Positions 7,227 to 16,341 of a DNA stretch of 64,000 nucleotides are shown here, piece after piece. The notes below the pieces were generated by a model. The model searched no databases. It was not told the origin of the DNA and saw nothing but the letters and a program-made list of their open reading frames with translations. How positions within the stretch are numbered: the stretch's first letter is position 1; each line of letters opens with the position of its first letter. This DNA is from Streptomyces sp. WMMC500. Lineage in GTDB: Bacteria; Actinomycetota; Actinomycetes; Streptomycetales; Streptomycetaceae. The translations under genes were made by a program, and so were the position numbers. The stretch covers positions 124,001-188,000 of the forward strand of contig NZ_CP114905.1 in the NCBI RefSeq assembly GCF_027497195.1. Direction: 5' to 3'.

Positions 7227-9254
7227 ATGCGCTTCGGAGTGCTCGGTCCGCTGCGGGTCTGGACCGACGACGGACAGCCGGTCAGGGTCCCGGAGCTGAA
7301 GGTGCGCGTGCTGCTGGCCGCGCTGCTCGCCCGCGAGGGGCGGCCGGTGCCGCAGTGGCGGCTGGTCGACGATCTGTGGGACGCGCGTCCGCCGGGCAAG
7401 CCGACGGGTGCGCTCCGGGCGAAGGTCTCCCAACTGCGCCGGGCGCTGGGGGACGCCGAGCCGGGCGGGCGGGAACTGGTCGTCTCGGGCGCCTCGGGGT
7501 ATGTGCTGGAGGCCGCCTCCGACGCCGGGGACTTCGCGGAGCTGGTGCGGCGCGCCCGTGCGGCGCCCGGCCCGGCCCGCGCGGCCGACCTGCTCACCGA
7601 GGCGCTGGCGCTCTGGCGCGGGCCCGCCTTCAGCCCGTACGAGGACGCGCCCTTCGCCCGCGCCACCGCCGCGCGGCTGGAGGAGCAGCGGCTGACCGCG
7701 CTGGAGGAGCTGGCGCAGGCGCGCCTGGACCTGGGTGAACACGGCCCGCTGGTGGCCGAGTTGACGGACCTGGTGGGCGCACATCCGCTGCGCGAGCGGC
7801 TGACGGGGCTGCTGATGCGGGCGCTGTACGGCTCCGGCCGGCAGAGCGAGGCGCTCGCCGCCTATCGCGCGCTGCGGCTGCGGCTGCGCGAGGAGGCCGG
7901 GCTCGACCCCGGCCCGGAGCTGGCGGGGCTGCAGCAGCGGCTCCTGGCGGGCGACGAGGCCCTGGCCGCCGCGCCGCCCGCGGCTCCCCGGCTGCGCCCT
8001 CCGCGGCTGCCAGCGCCGCTGACGCCCCTGGTCGGCCGGGCGGCGGAGCTCGCGGAGGCCGGGCCGCTGCTCGACGGGGAGCGGCTGGTGACGCTCACCG
8101 GACCGGGCGGCGTGGGCAAGACGCGCCTGGCGCTGGCAGTCCTGCACGACCGGCCCGAGCCGGGCTACGTCGCCGAGCTGGCGGGCGCCGGCGGCGGGAG
8201 CGTGGCCGACGTGGTGGCGACGGCGTTCGGCGTGCCGGACGAGGACCGGATCGCCGCGGCCCTCGGCGACGGTCCCGCGGTGCTGCTGCTCGACAACGTG
8301 GAGCACGTCGTCGACCAGGCCGCCAAGCTCGCCGACCGGCTGCTGCGGGCGGCGCCCGGGCTGCGTGTGGTGGCCACCGGCCGGGAGCCGCTGGGCGTCG
8401 CGGGCGAGGTCGTACGGGCGGTGGCGCCGCTGGCCGAGGCGGACGCGGTGCGGCTCTTCGCCGACCGCGCCGCGGCCTCGGCGCCGGGCTTCGCCCTCGG
8501 CGCCGGCAACGCGGCGGAGGTCGCCGAGGTGTGCCGCCGGCTCGACGGCATCCCGCTGGCGCTGGAGCTGGCCGCGTCCCGCGTCCGGGGGCTGGGCGTG
8601 CGGGGCCTGGCCGCCGGGCTCGACGACCGCTTCCGGCTCCTGGACGGCGGCGGGCGCGGCCTGCCGGAGCGGCAGCGCACGCTGCGGGCGGCGCTCGAAT
8701 GGAGCTGGCGGCTGCTGGACGACCGGGAGGGCGCGGCGCTGCGCCGGCTGGCCGTGCACGGGGCGGGCTGCACGCTGAGCGGGGCGATCTACGTCTGCGC
8801 GGACTCCGGCACCGGTCCCGGCGGCGCGGCGGACGGCGCGGTGGCCATCGAGGCGGGCGGCGAGCAGGCGCCGCCCGCCGGCCTGACGGCCGAGGAGGTG
8901 CCGGGGCTGCTGGCCCGGCTCGTCGACCGGTCGCTGGTCTCCCGGGACGGCGAGCGGTACCGGCTGCTGGAGACGGTCGCCGCGTACGCCTGGGAGCGGT
9001 TGGAGGAGGCCGGTGAGACGGCGGAGGTGCTGCGCCGCCGGGACGACTACTACGCCCGCCTCGCGGAGTGCGCCGAGTCGGAGCGGGCGGGCCACGCGCG
9101 GCAGCGCTGGATCGGCCGGCTGGACGCGGAGATCGCCAACCTGCGCGAGGCCCTCGACGGCGCCACCCGCCGCCGCGAGACGGCCCTGGCCACGCGCATC
9201 AGCGGCTCCCTGGCCTGGTACGAAGCCGCCCGCGGACGGCCGACGCCGCGCTGA
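7227..9254 (+). CDS. BTAD/NB-ARC transcriptional regulator (AfsR/SARP-like), short form
   Basis: The 675-residue protein starts with an OmpR-type winged helix (MRFGVLGPLRVW... VLLAALLAREGRPVPQWRLVDDLW, residues 1-95), then a bacterial transcriptional activator domain (about 100-245) and an NB-ARC ATPase module with Walker A GPGGVGKTR near residue 292, LLLDNVEHV and the VVATGREPLGVAGEVV sensor motif. The ARC-like helices follow to about residue 620. Proteins of this build usually continue with a TPR domain after a WY-x-x-RG motif; here WYEAARGRPTPR is followed directly by TGA, so the TPR array is absent. It is divergent from the DHA2 exporter. Confidence 0.9.
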   Translation: MRFGVLGPLRVWTDDGQPVRVPELKVRVLLAALLAREGRPVPQWRLVDDLWDARPPGKPTGALRAKVSQLRRALGDAEPGGRELVVSGASGYVLEAASDAGDFAELVRRARAAPGPARAADLLTEALALWRGPAFSPYEDAPFARATAARLEEQRLTALEELAQARLDLGEHGPLVAELTDLVGAHPLRERLTGLLMRALYGSGRQSEALAAYRALRLRLREEAGLDPGPELAGLQQRLLAGDEALAAAPPAAPRLRPPRLPAPLTPLVGRAAELAEAGPLLDGERLVTLTGPGGVGKTRLALAVLHDRPEPGYVAELAGAGGGSVADVVATAFGVPDEDRIAAALGDGPAVLLLDNVEHVVDQAAKLADRLLRAAPGLRVVATGREPLGVAGEVVRAVAPLAEADAVRLFADRAAASAPGFALGAGNAAEVAEVCRRLDGIPLALELAASRVRGLGVRGLAAGLDDRFRLLDGGGRGLPERQRTLRAALEWSWRLLDDREGAALRRLAVHGAGCTLSGAIYVCADSGTGPGGAADGAVAIEAGGEQAPPAGLTAEEVPGLLARLVDRSLVSRDGERYRLLETVAAYAWERLEEAGETAEVLRRRDDYYARLAECAESERAGHARQRWIGRLDAEIANLREALDGATRRRETALATRISGSLAWYEAARGRPTPR

Positions 9255-9272
9255 GGCGCAAGGGTGGCGGGT

Positions 9273-9656
9273 TCAGGTCGACCGCGGCCCGGTGCCGGGG
9301 TCAGGGCCGGCGGCCAGGAGGCCGTCGAGCAGCCGGCGGGAGCGGTCCAGGCGGTCGATGTCGGTGGTGATCCTGGCGTGCTCGCGGCGCAGCCGGGCCA
9401 CCGCCCCGGGGCAGCCGGTCGTCGCCAGGCGGTCCGCGGGGCCGTCGTCGACGCAGTGCAGGATCCCCGCGATGACCGCGGTGGGCAGGCCCGCGTCGAG
9501 CAGCACGCGGATGTGGCGCACGGCGGCGACGTCCGCGTCGGCGTACTCGCGGTAGCCGTTGGAGCCCCGGACGGGGTGCAGCAGCCCCTGCTCCTCGTAG
9601 TAGCGCAGCAGCCGCCGGCTGACGCCGGTCCGGGTGGCCAACTCGCCGATCCGCAT
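9273..9656 (-). CDS. MerR-family transcriptional regulator
   Basis: The 127-residue protein starts with the MerR winged helix (MRIGELATRTGVSRRLLRYYEEQGLL), continues with the wing (GYREYADADVAAVRHIRVLLDAGL) and a coiled-coil dimerisation helix (VARLRREHARITTDIDRLDRSRRLLDGLL). There is one cysteine pair-like region (HCVDDG...TTGCPG) as in many MerR proteins that respond to small molecules or redox. ATG 9656 is favoured because the fold begins there; a start at 9686 would add ten residues. It is divergent from the SDR gene at 9750 and an ideal MerR operator lies between them. Confidence 0.9.
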   Translation of the reverse strand: MRIGELATRTGVSRRLLRYYEEQGLLHPVRGSNGYREYADADVAAVRHIRVLLDAGLPTAVIAGILHCVDDGPADRLATTGCPGAVARLRREHARITTDIDRLDRSRRLLDGLLAAGPDPGTGPRST

Positions 9657-9675
9657 GCCGTCCCCGTCCTCTCGC

Positions 9676-9706
9676 TTGACCTTCACACCGGTGTGACGCC
9701 TTAACG
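9676..9706 (+). promoter_or_regulatory. MerR-type promoter with elongated spacer and palindromic operator
   Basis: TTGACC (9676-9681) and TTAACG (9701-9706) are separated by 19 bases, and the spacer holds the perfect palindrome TCACACCGGTGTGA (9683-9696). A 19-20 base spacer with a centred dyad is the hallmark of promoters activated by MerR proteins through DNA untwisting. It reads towards the SDR gene at 9750. Confidence 0.7.
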
Positions 9707-9749
9707 TCGCGGAGGCCGCAGGTCATCCACGGGAGGGCGAGGAGAGATC

Positions 9750-10442
9750 ATGGCAGGAGCAGTGGTCGTCGGGGCGGGGCCCGGAATCGGCGCGGCGGTC
9801 GCCCGCCGGTTCGCCCGGGAAGGGCTGCCGGTGACGCTCGTGGCGCGTTCGGAACCGAGCCTCACGGGCGTCGCCGCGGGAGTCGCGGCGGCGGGCGGGG
9901 CGGCACCGCCGGGGTACGGGGTGCTGCCGCTGGCCGCCGACGTCACCGACGAGGCGGGACTGCGTACCGCGCTCGACACCGCGACCGCCAGGTTCGGCGT
10001 GCCCGACGCCGTCGTCTACAACGCGGCTCTGGTCCGGGCCGACAGGCTCGGCGAACTGGCGCAGCCCGCCCTGCTGGACGCCTGGGCCGTGAACGTCGGC
10101 GGCGCCCTGACGGCGGCGACGCACCTGGCCCCGGCGATGGCCCGGCGCGGCGGCGGCTCGTTCCTGATCACCGGGGGCATGCCCGAGCCGAAGGCGCCGT
10201 ACGTCAGCCTCTCGCTGGGCAAGGCGGGGGTGCGCACGCTGGCGCGGCTGCTCGCCCTGGAGTACGGGCCGCAGGGCGTACACGTCGCGACGGTGACGGT
10301 GGACGGCGCGGTGGCGCCCGGCACGGACTTCGACCCGGACGTGATCGCGGAGCACTACTGGCGGCTGCACACCCAGCCCCGGTCGCGCTGGGAGCACGAC
10401 GTCCGGCACGCGGGCGCCAAGGCGGCGCCACCGCCCGGGTGA
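9750..10442 (+). CDS. atypical short-chain dehydrogenase/reductase-like protein
   Basis: The 230-residue protein has an N-terminal Rossmann motif (GAGPGIGAAVARRF, residues 8-21) and DVTDE and NVGG segments of the SDR fold. The catalytic residues are changed: the position expected for the active-site Tyr of YxxxK is Leu154 (L-S-L-G-K158), and the Ser-containing strand reads ITGG at 140-143. The NNAG motif is YNAA. It is therefore an SDR homologue with either altered chemistry or a binding or sensing role. The MerR-type promoter upstream implies induction by the MerR ligand. Confidence 0.8.
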   Translation: MAGAVVVGAGPGIGAAVARRFAREGLPVTLVARSEPSLTGVAAGVAAAGGAAPPGYGVLPLAADVTDEAGLRTALDTATARFGVPDAVVYNAALVRADRLGELAQPALLDAWAVNVGGALTAATHLAPAMARRGGGSFLITGGMPEPKAPYVSLSLGKAGVRTLARLLALEYGPQGVHVATVTVDGAVAPGTDFDPDVIAEHYWRLHTQPRSRWEHDVRHAGAKAAPPPG

Positions 10443-10457
10443 CCGGCGCGGCACACG

Positions 10458-13400
10458 CTACGCGCCGGGCTCCCGGCTCACCGCGACCGCGGCCTTCAGG
10501 TCCGCCCAGAACTCCGGCCGGGGCGCGATGCGGTGGCCGAGGCGGTAGACGGTCGTGCGGGTCCGGCCGCGCACGCGCAGGTGCACGTCGGACGGGCCGG
10601 GATGGGCCTGGAGCACCGCTTTGAGCCGGGCCACGGACTCGGGCGTGACCTGGGCCTCGGTGATGTCGAGGCGGACGGGGGCGCGTTCGCCCGCCGTGCT
10701 GAGGTCGGGGACGGCGAGTTCCATGGCGACCAGCCGGGGCACGTCCTCGCGCTTGTCGAGCCGGCCCTTGACGAAGACGATCGCGTCCTCGACGAGCTGG
10801 GTGGAGACCAACTGGTAGGTGGCCGGGAAGAACATGCAGTCGAGGGAGCCGCCGAGGTCCTCGACGGTGGCGATGGCCCAGGCGTTGCCCTGCTTGGTCA
10901 TCTTCCGCTGCAGCCCCGAGATGATGCCGCCGATGGTCACGATCGCCCCGTCCGCGTGCTCACCGCCGTTGAGCGCGGCGATGGCGGCGTCGGCCCTGTC
11001 GCCCAGGACGTGCTCGATGCCGAACAGCGGGTGGTCGGAGACGTAGAGCCCGAGCATCTCCCGCTCCTGGGCGAGCAGATACGACTTCTCCCACTCCTCG
11101 TCGGTGAACTGCACGTCGAGCCCGAAGCCCGGCTCGTCCGCCGCCGCCTCGTCGCCCATGCCGCCGAAGAGGTCGAACTGCCCCTCGGCCTCCTTCCGCT
11201 TGACCTGGACGACGGCGTCGATCATCGGCTCGTACCGGGCGAGGAGACCTTTGCGGGTGTGGCCGAGGGCGTCGAAGGCGCCGGCTTTGATGAGCGACTC
11301 CGTGGTGCGCTTGTTGCAGACGACCGGCTCGGACTTGTCGAGGTAGTCGGGAAAGGAGAGGTAGGCCCCGTGGGACTGCCGGCCGCGCACGATGGAGTCC
11401 ACCACGTTCCGGCCGACGTTGCGGACGGCCGAGAGGCCGAAGACGATCGTGTCGTCGCCGCGGGGGGTGAAGTCGGCTTCGGACTCGTTGACGTCCGGCG
11501 GGAGCACCTTGATGCCCATCTTGCGGCACTCGTTGAGATAGATCGCCGACTTGTCCTTGTCGTCGCGCACGGACGTCAGCAGCGCGGCCATGTACTCGGC
11601 CGGATAGTTCGCCTTGAGATACGCCGTCCAGTAGGAGACGAGCGCGTACGCCGCCGCGTGGGCCTTGTTGTACGCGTAACCCGCGAAGGGCACCAGGACG
11701 TCCCAGACCGCCTGCACCGCCTCGTCCGGATAGCCGTGCTGCCGGCAGCCGTCCCGGAACGGGACGAACTCCTTGTCGAGCACTTCCTGTTTCTTCTTGC
11801 CCATCGCCCGGCGCAGCAGGTCCGCCTGGCCGAGGCTGTAGCCGGCGAGGACCTGCGCGGCCTTCTGTACCTGCTCCTGGTAGACGACGAGGCCGTAGGT
11901 GATGTCGAGGACTTCCTTGAGGGGCTCCGCCAGCGCCGGGTGGATCGGGGTGATCTCCTGGCGGCCGTTCTTGCGCAGGGCGTAGTTGATGTGGGAGTTC
12001 ATGCCCATGGGGCCCGGCCGGTAGAGAGCGGTGACGGCGGTGATGTCCTCGAAGTGGTCGGGGCGCATCAGCCGGAGCAGCGAGCGCATCGCACTGCCGT
12101 CGAACTGGAAGACGCCGAGGGTGTCGCCGCGGCCGAGCAGTTCGAAGGTCGTGGGGTCGTCGAGCGGCAGGGAGAGCAGCTCGATCTCCCGGCCCTTGTT
12201 CTGCTTCACCATCTTGACGGCGTCGTCCATGATGGTCAGGTTCCGCAGGCCCAGGAAGTCCATCTTCAGCAGGCCGAGCGACTCACACGTCGGGTAGTCC
12301 CACTGCGTGATCGTCACCTGGTCGGTGTGCCGCACCCAGACCGGGACGTGGTCCACGATCGGCTCGCTGGACATGATCACACCCGCCGCGTGCACCCCCA
12401 TCTGCCGCACCAGGCCCTCCACGCCCCGCGCGGTGTCGATCACCTTCTTCACGTCCGGCTCGTTCTCGTACAGGCCGCGGACCTCGCCGGCCTCGGAGTA
12501 CCGGGGGTGGTCGGGGTCGGTGATGCCGGACAGCGGGATGCCCTTGCCGAGCACGTCGGCGGGCATGGCCTTGGTGATGCGGTCGCCCATCGCGTACGGA
12601 TAGCCGAGCACCCGCGCGGAGTCCTTGATCGCGTTCTTCGCCTTGATCGTCCCGTACGTACCGATCATCGCGACCTTGTCGGCACCGTACTTCTCCGTCA
12701 CATAGCGGATCACCTCCGCCCGCCTGCGCTCGTCGAAGTCGATGTCCACATCCGGCATCGACACCCGCTCCGGATTCAGGAACCGCTCGAAGATCAGCCC
12801 GTGCTCGATCGGATCGAGGTCCGTGATCCCCATCGCGTACGACACGATCGAACCCGCCGCCGAACCACGCCCCGGCCCCACCGCGATCCCGTTGTTCTTC
12901 GCCCACATGATGAAGTCTGCGACCACCAGGAAGTACCCCGGGAACCCCATCTGGATGATGACGTCCATCTCGTACTCCGCCTGCTTCCGGTAGTGCTCTT
13001 CCCAGCCGTCCGGGTAGCGGCGGCGCATCCCGTTCCACACTTCCTCGCGGAACCAGGTGACCTCGGTGTAGCCGTCGGGGACCTCGAACCTGGGCATCAG
13101 GTCCCGCTTCTCGAACCACCCCGCGGTGTCGATCTGCTCCGCCACCAGCAGCGTGTTCGCACACCCCTCCTGCCACGCATCCGACGAATCGACCGCATAC
13201 ATCTCCTCGGTCGACTTCAGGTAATAACCCGTCCCGTCGAACCTGAACCGATCCGGATCCGACAGGTTCTTCCCCGTCTGAATACACAACAACGCATCAT
13301 GCGCCCCCGCCTCCTGCGCATACGTGTAATGCGAGTCATTCGTCACCAGCGGCGGAATCCCCAGCTTCCGCCCGATCTCCAGCAGCCCGTCCCGCACCCG

Positions 13401-14000
13401 CCGCTCGATCTCGATCCCGTGATCCATCAACTCCAGGAAATACCGCTGCTTCCCGAACACCTCCTGATACCACGCCGCCGCCGCCAGCGCCTCGTCGAAC
13501 TGCCCCAGCCGCAACCGCGTCTGCACCTCACCCGACGGACACCCCGTAGAAGCGATCAACCCCTCCGCATGCTCCGCGATCACCTCCTTGTCCATCCGCG
13601 GCCACTTCTGCAGCCACCCCTCCTTGTACGCATCCGACGACAACCGGAACAGATTGTGCAGCCCCGTACGCGACGACGCCCAGATCGTCTTGTGCGTATA
13701 CCCACCAGAACCCGACACGTCATCACGCTTCTGATGCGGCTGCCCCCACTGCACCTTCCGCTTGTTCCGCCGCGACTCCGGCGCCACATACGCCTCGATC
13801 CCGATGATCGGCGTCACCCCCGCCGCCGTCGCCTGCGCGAAAAAGTCATACGCACCGTGCAGATTCCCGTGATCCGTCATCGCAATATGCGACATCCCCA
13901 TCTCACGACACGCCGCGAACATGTCCTTCAACCGCGCCGCCCCGTCCAGCAGCGAATACTGCGTGTGCACATGCAGATGCGTAAAAGGCGGCTTGGCCAC
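10458..14000 (-). CDS. dnaE: DNA polymerase III alpha subunit (replicative polymerase)
   Basis: The 1180-residue protein is full-length DnaE. Its order is PHP domain (HLHVHTQYSLLDG at 8-20), palm with the loop PGRGSAAGS near 372 and the catalytic triad in MPDVDIDFDERRR near 413-425, the tau/beta-interaction helix-hairpin region (FRDGCRQHGYP...VWDVLVPFAGYAYNKAHAAAYA), and a C-terminal OB fold (GGIISGLQRKMTKQGNAWAIATVEDLGG) near 1000. It carries out chromosomal DNA synthesis with the beta clamp and, in actinobacteria, uses the PHP domain for proofreading; several PHP His residues are intact. The MAKPPF start fits DnaE1. It is transcribed as a single gene leftwards and its stop lies 16 bases from the convergent SDR gene. 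Confidence 0.98.
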   Translation of the reverse strand: MAKPPFTHLHVHTQYSLLDGAARLKDMFAACREMGMSHIAMTDHGNLHGAYDFFAQATAAGVTPIIGIEAYVAPESRRNKRKVQWGQPHQKRDDVSGSGGYTHKTIWASSRTGLHNLFRLSSDAYKEGWLQKWPRMDKEVIAEHAEGLIASTGCPSGEVQTRLRLGQFDEALAAAAWYQEVFGKQRYFLELMDHGIEIERRVRDGLLEIGRKLGIPPLVTNDSHYTYAQEAGAHDALLCIQTGKNLSDPDRFRFDGTGYYLKSTEEMYAVDSSDAWQEGCANTLLVAEQIDTAGWFEKRDLMPRFEVPDGYTEVTWFREEVWNGMRRRYPDGWEEHYRKQAEYEMDVIIQMGFPGYFLVVADFIMWAKNNGIAVGPGRGSAAGSIVSYAMGITDLDPIEHGLIFERFLNPERVSMPDVDIDFDERRRAEVIRYVTEKYGADKVAMIGTYGTIKAKNAIKDSARVLGYPYAMGDRITKAMPADVLGKGIPLSGITDPDHPRYSEAGEVRGLYENEPDVKKVIDTARGVEGLVRQMGVHAAGVIMSSEPIVDHVPVWVRHTDQVTITQWDYPTCESLGLLKMDFLGLRNLTIMDDAVKMVKQNKGREIELLSLPLDDPTTFELLGRGDTLGVFQFDGSAMRSLLRLMRPDHFEDITAVTALYRPGPMGMNSHINYALRKNGRQEITPIHPALAEPLKEVLDITYGLVVYQEQVQKAAQVLAGYSLGQADLLRRAMGKKKQEVLDKEFVPFRDGCRQHGYPDEAVQAVWDVLVPFAGYAYNKAHAAAYALVSYWTAYLKANYPAEYMAALLTSVRDDKDKSAIYLNECRKMGIKVLPPDVNESEADFTPRGDDTIVFGLSAVRNVGRNVVDSIVRGRQSHGAYLSFPDYLDKSEPVVCNKRTTESLIKAGAFDALGHTRKGLLARYEPMIDAVVQVKRKEAEGQFDLFGGMGDEAAADEPGFGLDVQFTDEEWEKSYLLAQEREMLGLYVSDHPLFGIEHVLGDRADAAIAALNGGEHADGAIVTIGGIISGLQRKMTKQGNAWAIATVEDLGGSLDCMFFPATYQLVSTQLVEDAIVFVKGRLDKREDVPRLVAMELAVPDLSTAGERAPVRLDITEAQVTPESVARLKAVLQAHPGPSDVHLRVRGRTRTTVYRLGHRIAPRPEFWADLKAAVAVSREPGA

Positions 14001-14396
14001 GGCTGCTCCTCACACAACGGGGCGTTGTCGGAGCCGCCATCAAATCCCCAACTCAGCGGCCGTTTCAAACAACAGACCTGCGCACGTGGACAACTCCGCG
14101 TTGTACCGGAGAGGCTGCTTCAGCCCTCGGGACGCGAGGGGGGCCACGCGCTGGCGCCGCGCTCCCGGGCCGATGACGACGGGCGCCGCGCGCGGCCCGG
14201 TCGCGGGTGTGGCGTCCGGCCGCGGACGCCCGCCCGCCGGTCCCGGTGCCGGACAGGCAACGATTCGGCCGCATCGGTCCCGGATGGGCCGATCCTTGCC
14301 TAGCCTCACGGGGTGGGGCCGGCCGTAACGGGGGCCGTAACTCCGCGCCGTCCGAGGTGCAGAGCCGAGAAAAGCGGCTGGAGTAGCGAGTAGCGC
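14001..14396. other. dnaE / PP2C divergent intergenic region
   Basis: This 396-base region holds no convincing gene. It must contain the dnaE promoter (leftward, AT-richer near 14035-14105) and the phosphatase promoter (rightward). Two direct repeats are visible: GGCCGTAAC at 14321-14329 and 14333-14341, and the heptamer GAGTAGC at 14381-14387 and 14388-14394 just before the phosphatase ATG. Confidence 0.6.
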
Positions 14397-15455
14397 ATGA
14401 CCGACCGGAAGTTGCCGCATCACCGAACGCTGTACGCACTGCCGTACGCCGCGATGGCCTGTGTCGCCCTCGCGGACGTCACGGCCGGGCAGACTGCCGG
14501 GTTCCTGCCCCTGGTCTCGCTGGGGCCGGCCTTCGCCGGCCTGGTCGGGGGCTGGCGGCGCACGGTTGCCGTCGGTGTGATCGCGCTGGTGCTGGTCGTG
14601 CTGCTCGGCATATCGGACGTGATGTTCGACTCGCGGCGCGGCTACATAGCCCTGCTGTCCGTCGTCGGCGTCACGATCGCCTCGCTGCTGGCGGTGCGGA
14701 TGCGGCACCGGCGCGAGGAGGAGCTGGCCAGCGTGCGGTCGATAGCCGAGGTGGCGCAGCGCGTGCTGCTGCGCCCGGTGCCGCGCAGCGCGGGACTGCT
14801 GCGGGCGGCGGTCTCGTACACCTCGGCCGTGGCCGAGGCGCGGATCGGCGGCGACCTGTACGAAGTGGTGACCTCGCCGGCGGGCGTCCGGCTCATCGTC
14901 GGGGACGTGCAGGGCAAGGGACTCGAGGCGGTGGAGACCGCGGCGGTGGTGCTCAGCGCCTTCCGCGAGGCGGCATACGACGAACCGGACCTGACGGCCG
15001 TCGGGGAACGGCTGGAGCGCGCCCTCGACCGGCAGCTCGACGGCGAGAAGTTCGTCACCGCCATCCTCGCCGAGGTGGGCACCGGCCAGGAGGTGACGCT
15101 GCTCAACTTCGGCCACCCCGCGCCGCTGGCCGTGCGCCAGGACGGTGACGTGCGCTATCTCGCGCCGCCGCAGCGGGCCTTACCCCTCGGCCTCGGGGAG
15201 CACGGCGTCGCCCGGCCGGAGCCGCACACGGCGGGGTTCCTGCCCGGGGACCAACTGCTGTTCTACACCGACGGCGTCACCGAGGCCCGCGACCGCGCCG
15301 GGGCCTTCTACCCGCTGGAGCACCGTGCCGGGCTGCTCAAGGACCCCGATCCCGAGGGGGCGCTGACCGCGCTGCGCCAGGATGTGATCGAGCACGTCCG
15401 GGCGCCGCTGCACGACGACGCGGCGATGCTGCTGCTGCGCTACCGGGACGGCTGA
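14397..15455 (+). CDS. membrane-anchored PP2C-type (SpoIIE) Ser/Thr phosphatase
   Basis: The 352-residue protein has four N-terminal membrane helices (residues about 12-105) and a cytoplasmic PP2C_SIG domain. Metal-binding motifs are present: GGDLYEV, GDVQGKGLEA, LFYTDGVTEAR and HDDAAMLLL. Such phosphatases dephosphorylate anti-sigma-factor antagonists in RsbU/SpoIIE-type partner switches. Leu262 is encoded by TTA (15180-15182), the codon read by bldA tRNA in Streptomyces, so translation may be restricted to late growth. ATG 14397 has only a weak, distant GGAG. The HATPase proteins at 31359 and 41620 are possible partners of the same kind of pathway, but no antagonist gene is next to it. Confidence 0.9.
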   Translation: MTDRKLPHHRTLYALPYAAMACVALADVTAGQTAGFLPLVSLGPAFAGLVGGWRRTVAVGVIALVLVVLLGISDVMFDSRRGYIALLSVVGVTIASLLAVRMRHRREEELASVRSIAEVAQRVLLRPVPRSAGLLRAAVSYTSAVAEARIGGDLYEVVTSPAGVRLIVGDVQGKGLEAVETAAVVLSAFREAAYDEPDLTAVGERLERALDRQLDGEKFVTAILAEVGTGQEVTLLNFGHPAPLAVRQDGDVRYLAPPQRALPLGLGEHGVARPEPHTAGFLPGDQLLFYTDGVTEARDRAGAFYPLEHRAGLLKDPDPEGALTALRQDVIEHVRAPLHDDAAMLLLRYRDG

Positions 15456-15462
15456 CGGCACG

Positions 15463-16266
15463 TCAGCCGACGCGGCGGGCGATCCGCAGCTCGGTCAGGT
15501 AGCGCTTGACGATGCGGCCGCCGTGGCGTCCGTCGATGAGGCCGGCGAGGCAGGCCAGCAGGGCGTCCCGGGCCGGGGCCGGCAGCAGCCGGTGGCCGGA
15601 GTACGTGCGCAGCAGGTCGAGGTACTCCGCGGTGGAGTACGGCAGTTCCCACTCGTAGCGGTGGAAGACCGGTGCCGCGAAGCGCTTCTCGCCGCGGAGG
15701 TCGTCGCGGTCCTCGGGGACCGCCGACGCGGGCCGCAGGCGCAGGCCCGGCGGCGTGGCGGGGTCGAAGCGCTCGTAGCAGCCCTGCGCCTCGGCGAAGA
15801 ACTCCTCGCTGCCGCCGGCCACATGGTGGGTGCGGATGGTGGCCAGCACCCCGCCGGGGCGCAGCGCGTCCGCCGACTTCGGCGCCCGGACCGCGGGGTC
15901 GACCCAGGCGAACGCGGTGGCGGCGAGCACCACGTCGAACGGCTCCGGCGGCAGCGGCCACTGTTCGAACGCCGCGTTCTCGACGTCCACGTCCGGGAAC
16001 CCGGCGAGGTTGCGGCGCGCCACCCGCGCCATGTCCGCGCCCAGCTCCACCGCGGTCACCCGGCAGCCGCGCTCGGCCAGCGGCACGGTCGCCTGCCCGG
16101 TGCCGCAGCCGATCTCCAGCACCCGGCACCCCGGCCCGAGCCCGGCGGGGGCGGCGACGGCGAGGTCGTCGTACATCGCCCGGGGGTAGCGGGGGCGGGC
16201 GCGGTCGTACAGCTCCGGCGCCTCGGTGAAGGTGGCGCGCAGCCGCTCGCGTTCGTCGTCTGTCAC
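15463..16266 (-). CDS. class I SAM-dependent methyltransferase
   Basis: The 267-residue protein has the class I methyltransferase motif I VLEIGCGTGQATVPLAERG (about residues 49-67), motif post-I VTAVELGADM and motif II FDVVLAATAFAWVDP, typical of the UbiE/Methyltransf_11 group. The C-terminal half (HRYEWELPYSTAEYLDLLRTYSGHRLLP) is the part that varies with substrate. GTG 16266 gives MTDDERERLRATF, a common actinobacterial N-terminus in this group. The substrate is unknown. It converges with the PP2C gene, with only seven bases between stops. Confidence 0.88.
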   Translation of the reverse strand: MTDDERERLRATFTEAPELYDRARPRYPRAMYDDLAVAAPAGLGPGCRVLEIGCGTGQATVPLAERGCRVTAVELGADMARVARRNLAGFPDVDVENAAFEQWPLPPEPFDVVLAATAFAWVDPAVRAPKSADALRPGGVLATIRTHHVAGGSEEFFAEAQGCYERFDPATPPGLRLRPASAVPEDRDDLRGEKRFAAPVFHRYEWELPYSTAEYLDLLRTYSGHRLLPAPARDALLACLAGLIDGRHGGRIVKRYLTELRIARRVG

Positions 16267-16341
16267 CGCCCCACCTTATGATCGGCTTCCTGCGCGGGCA
16301 TCGGCATTTCCGCGGCAGCCGCCACCGAGAGGAACGCCCCC

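Noticed and set aside
7179..9095. Upstream extension of the DHA2 exporter frame to about 1140 codons
   Set aside because: The extension is antisense to the BTAD regulator and has no recognisable domain; the exporter has a family-typical start at 7178.
10533..14303. A 1256-codon open frame antisense to dnaE
   Set aside because: It mirrors dnaE codon by codon, is rich in Arg/His/Pro/Val without domain structure, and exists because high-GC genes leave antisense frames open. dnaE itself is complete and unmistakable.
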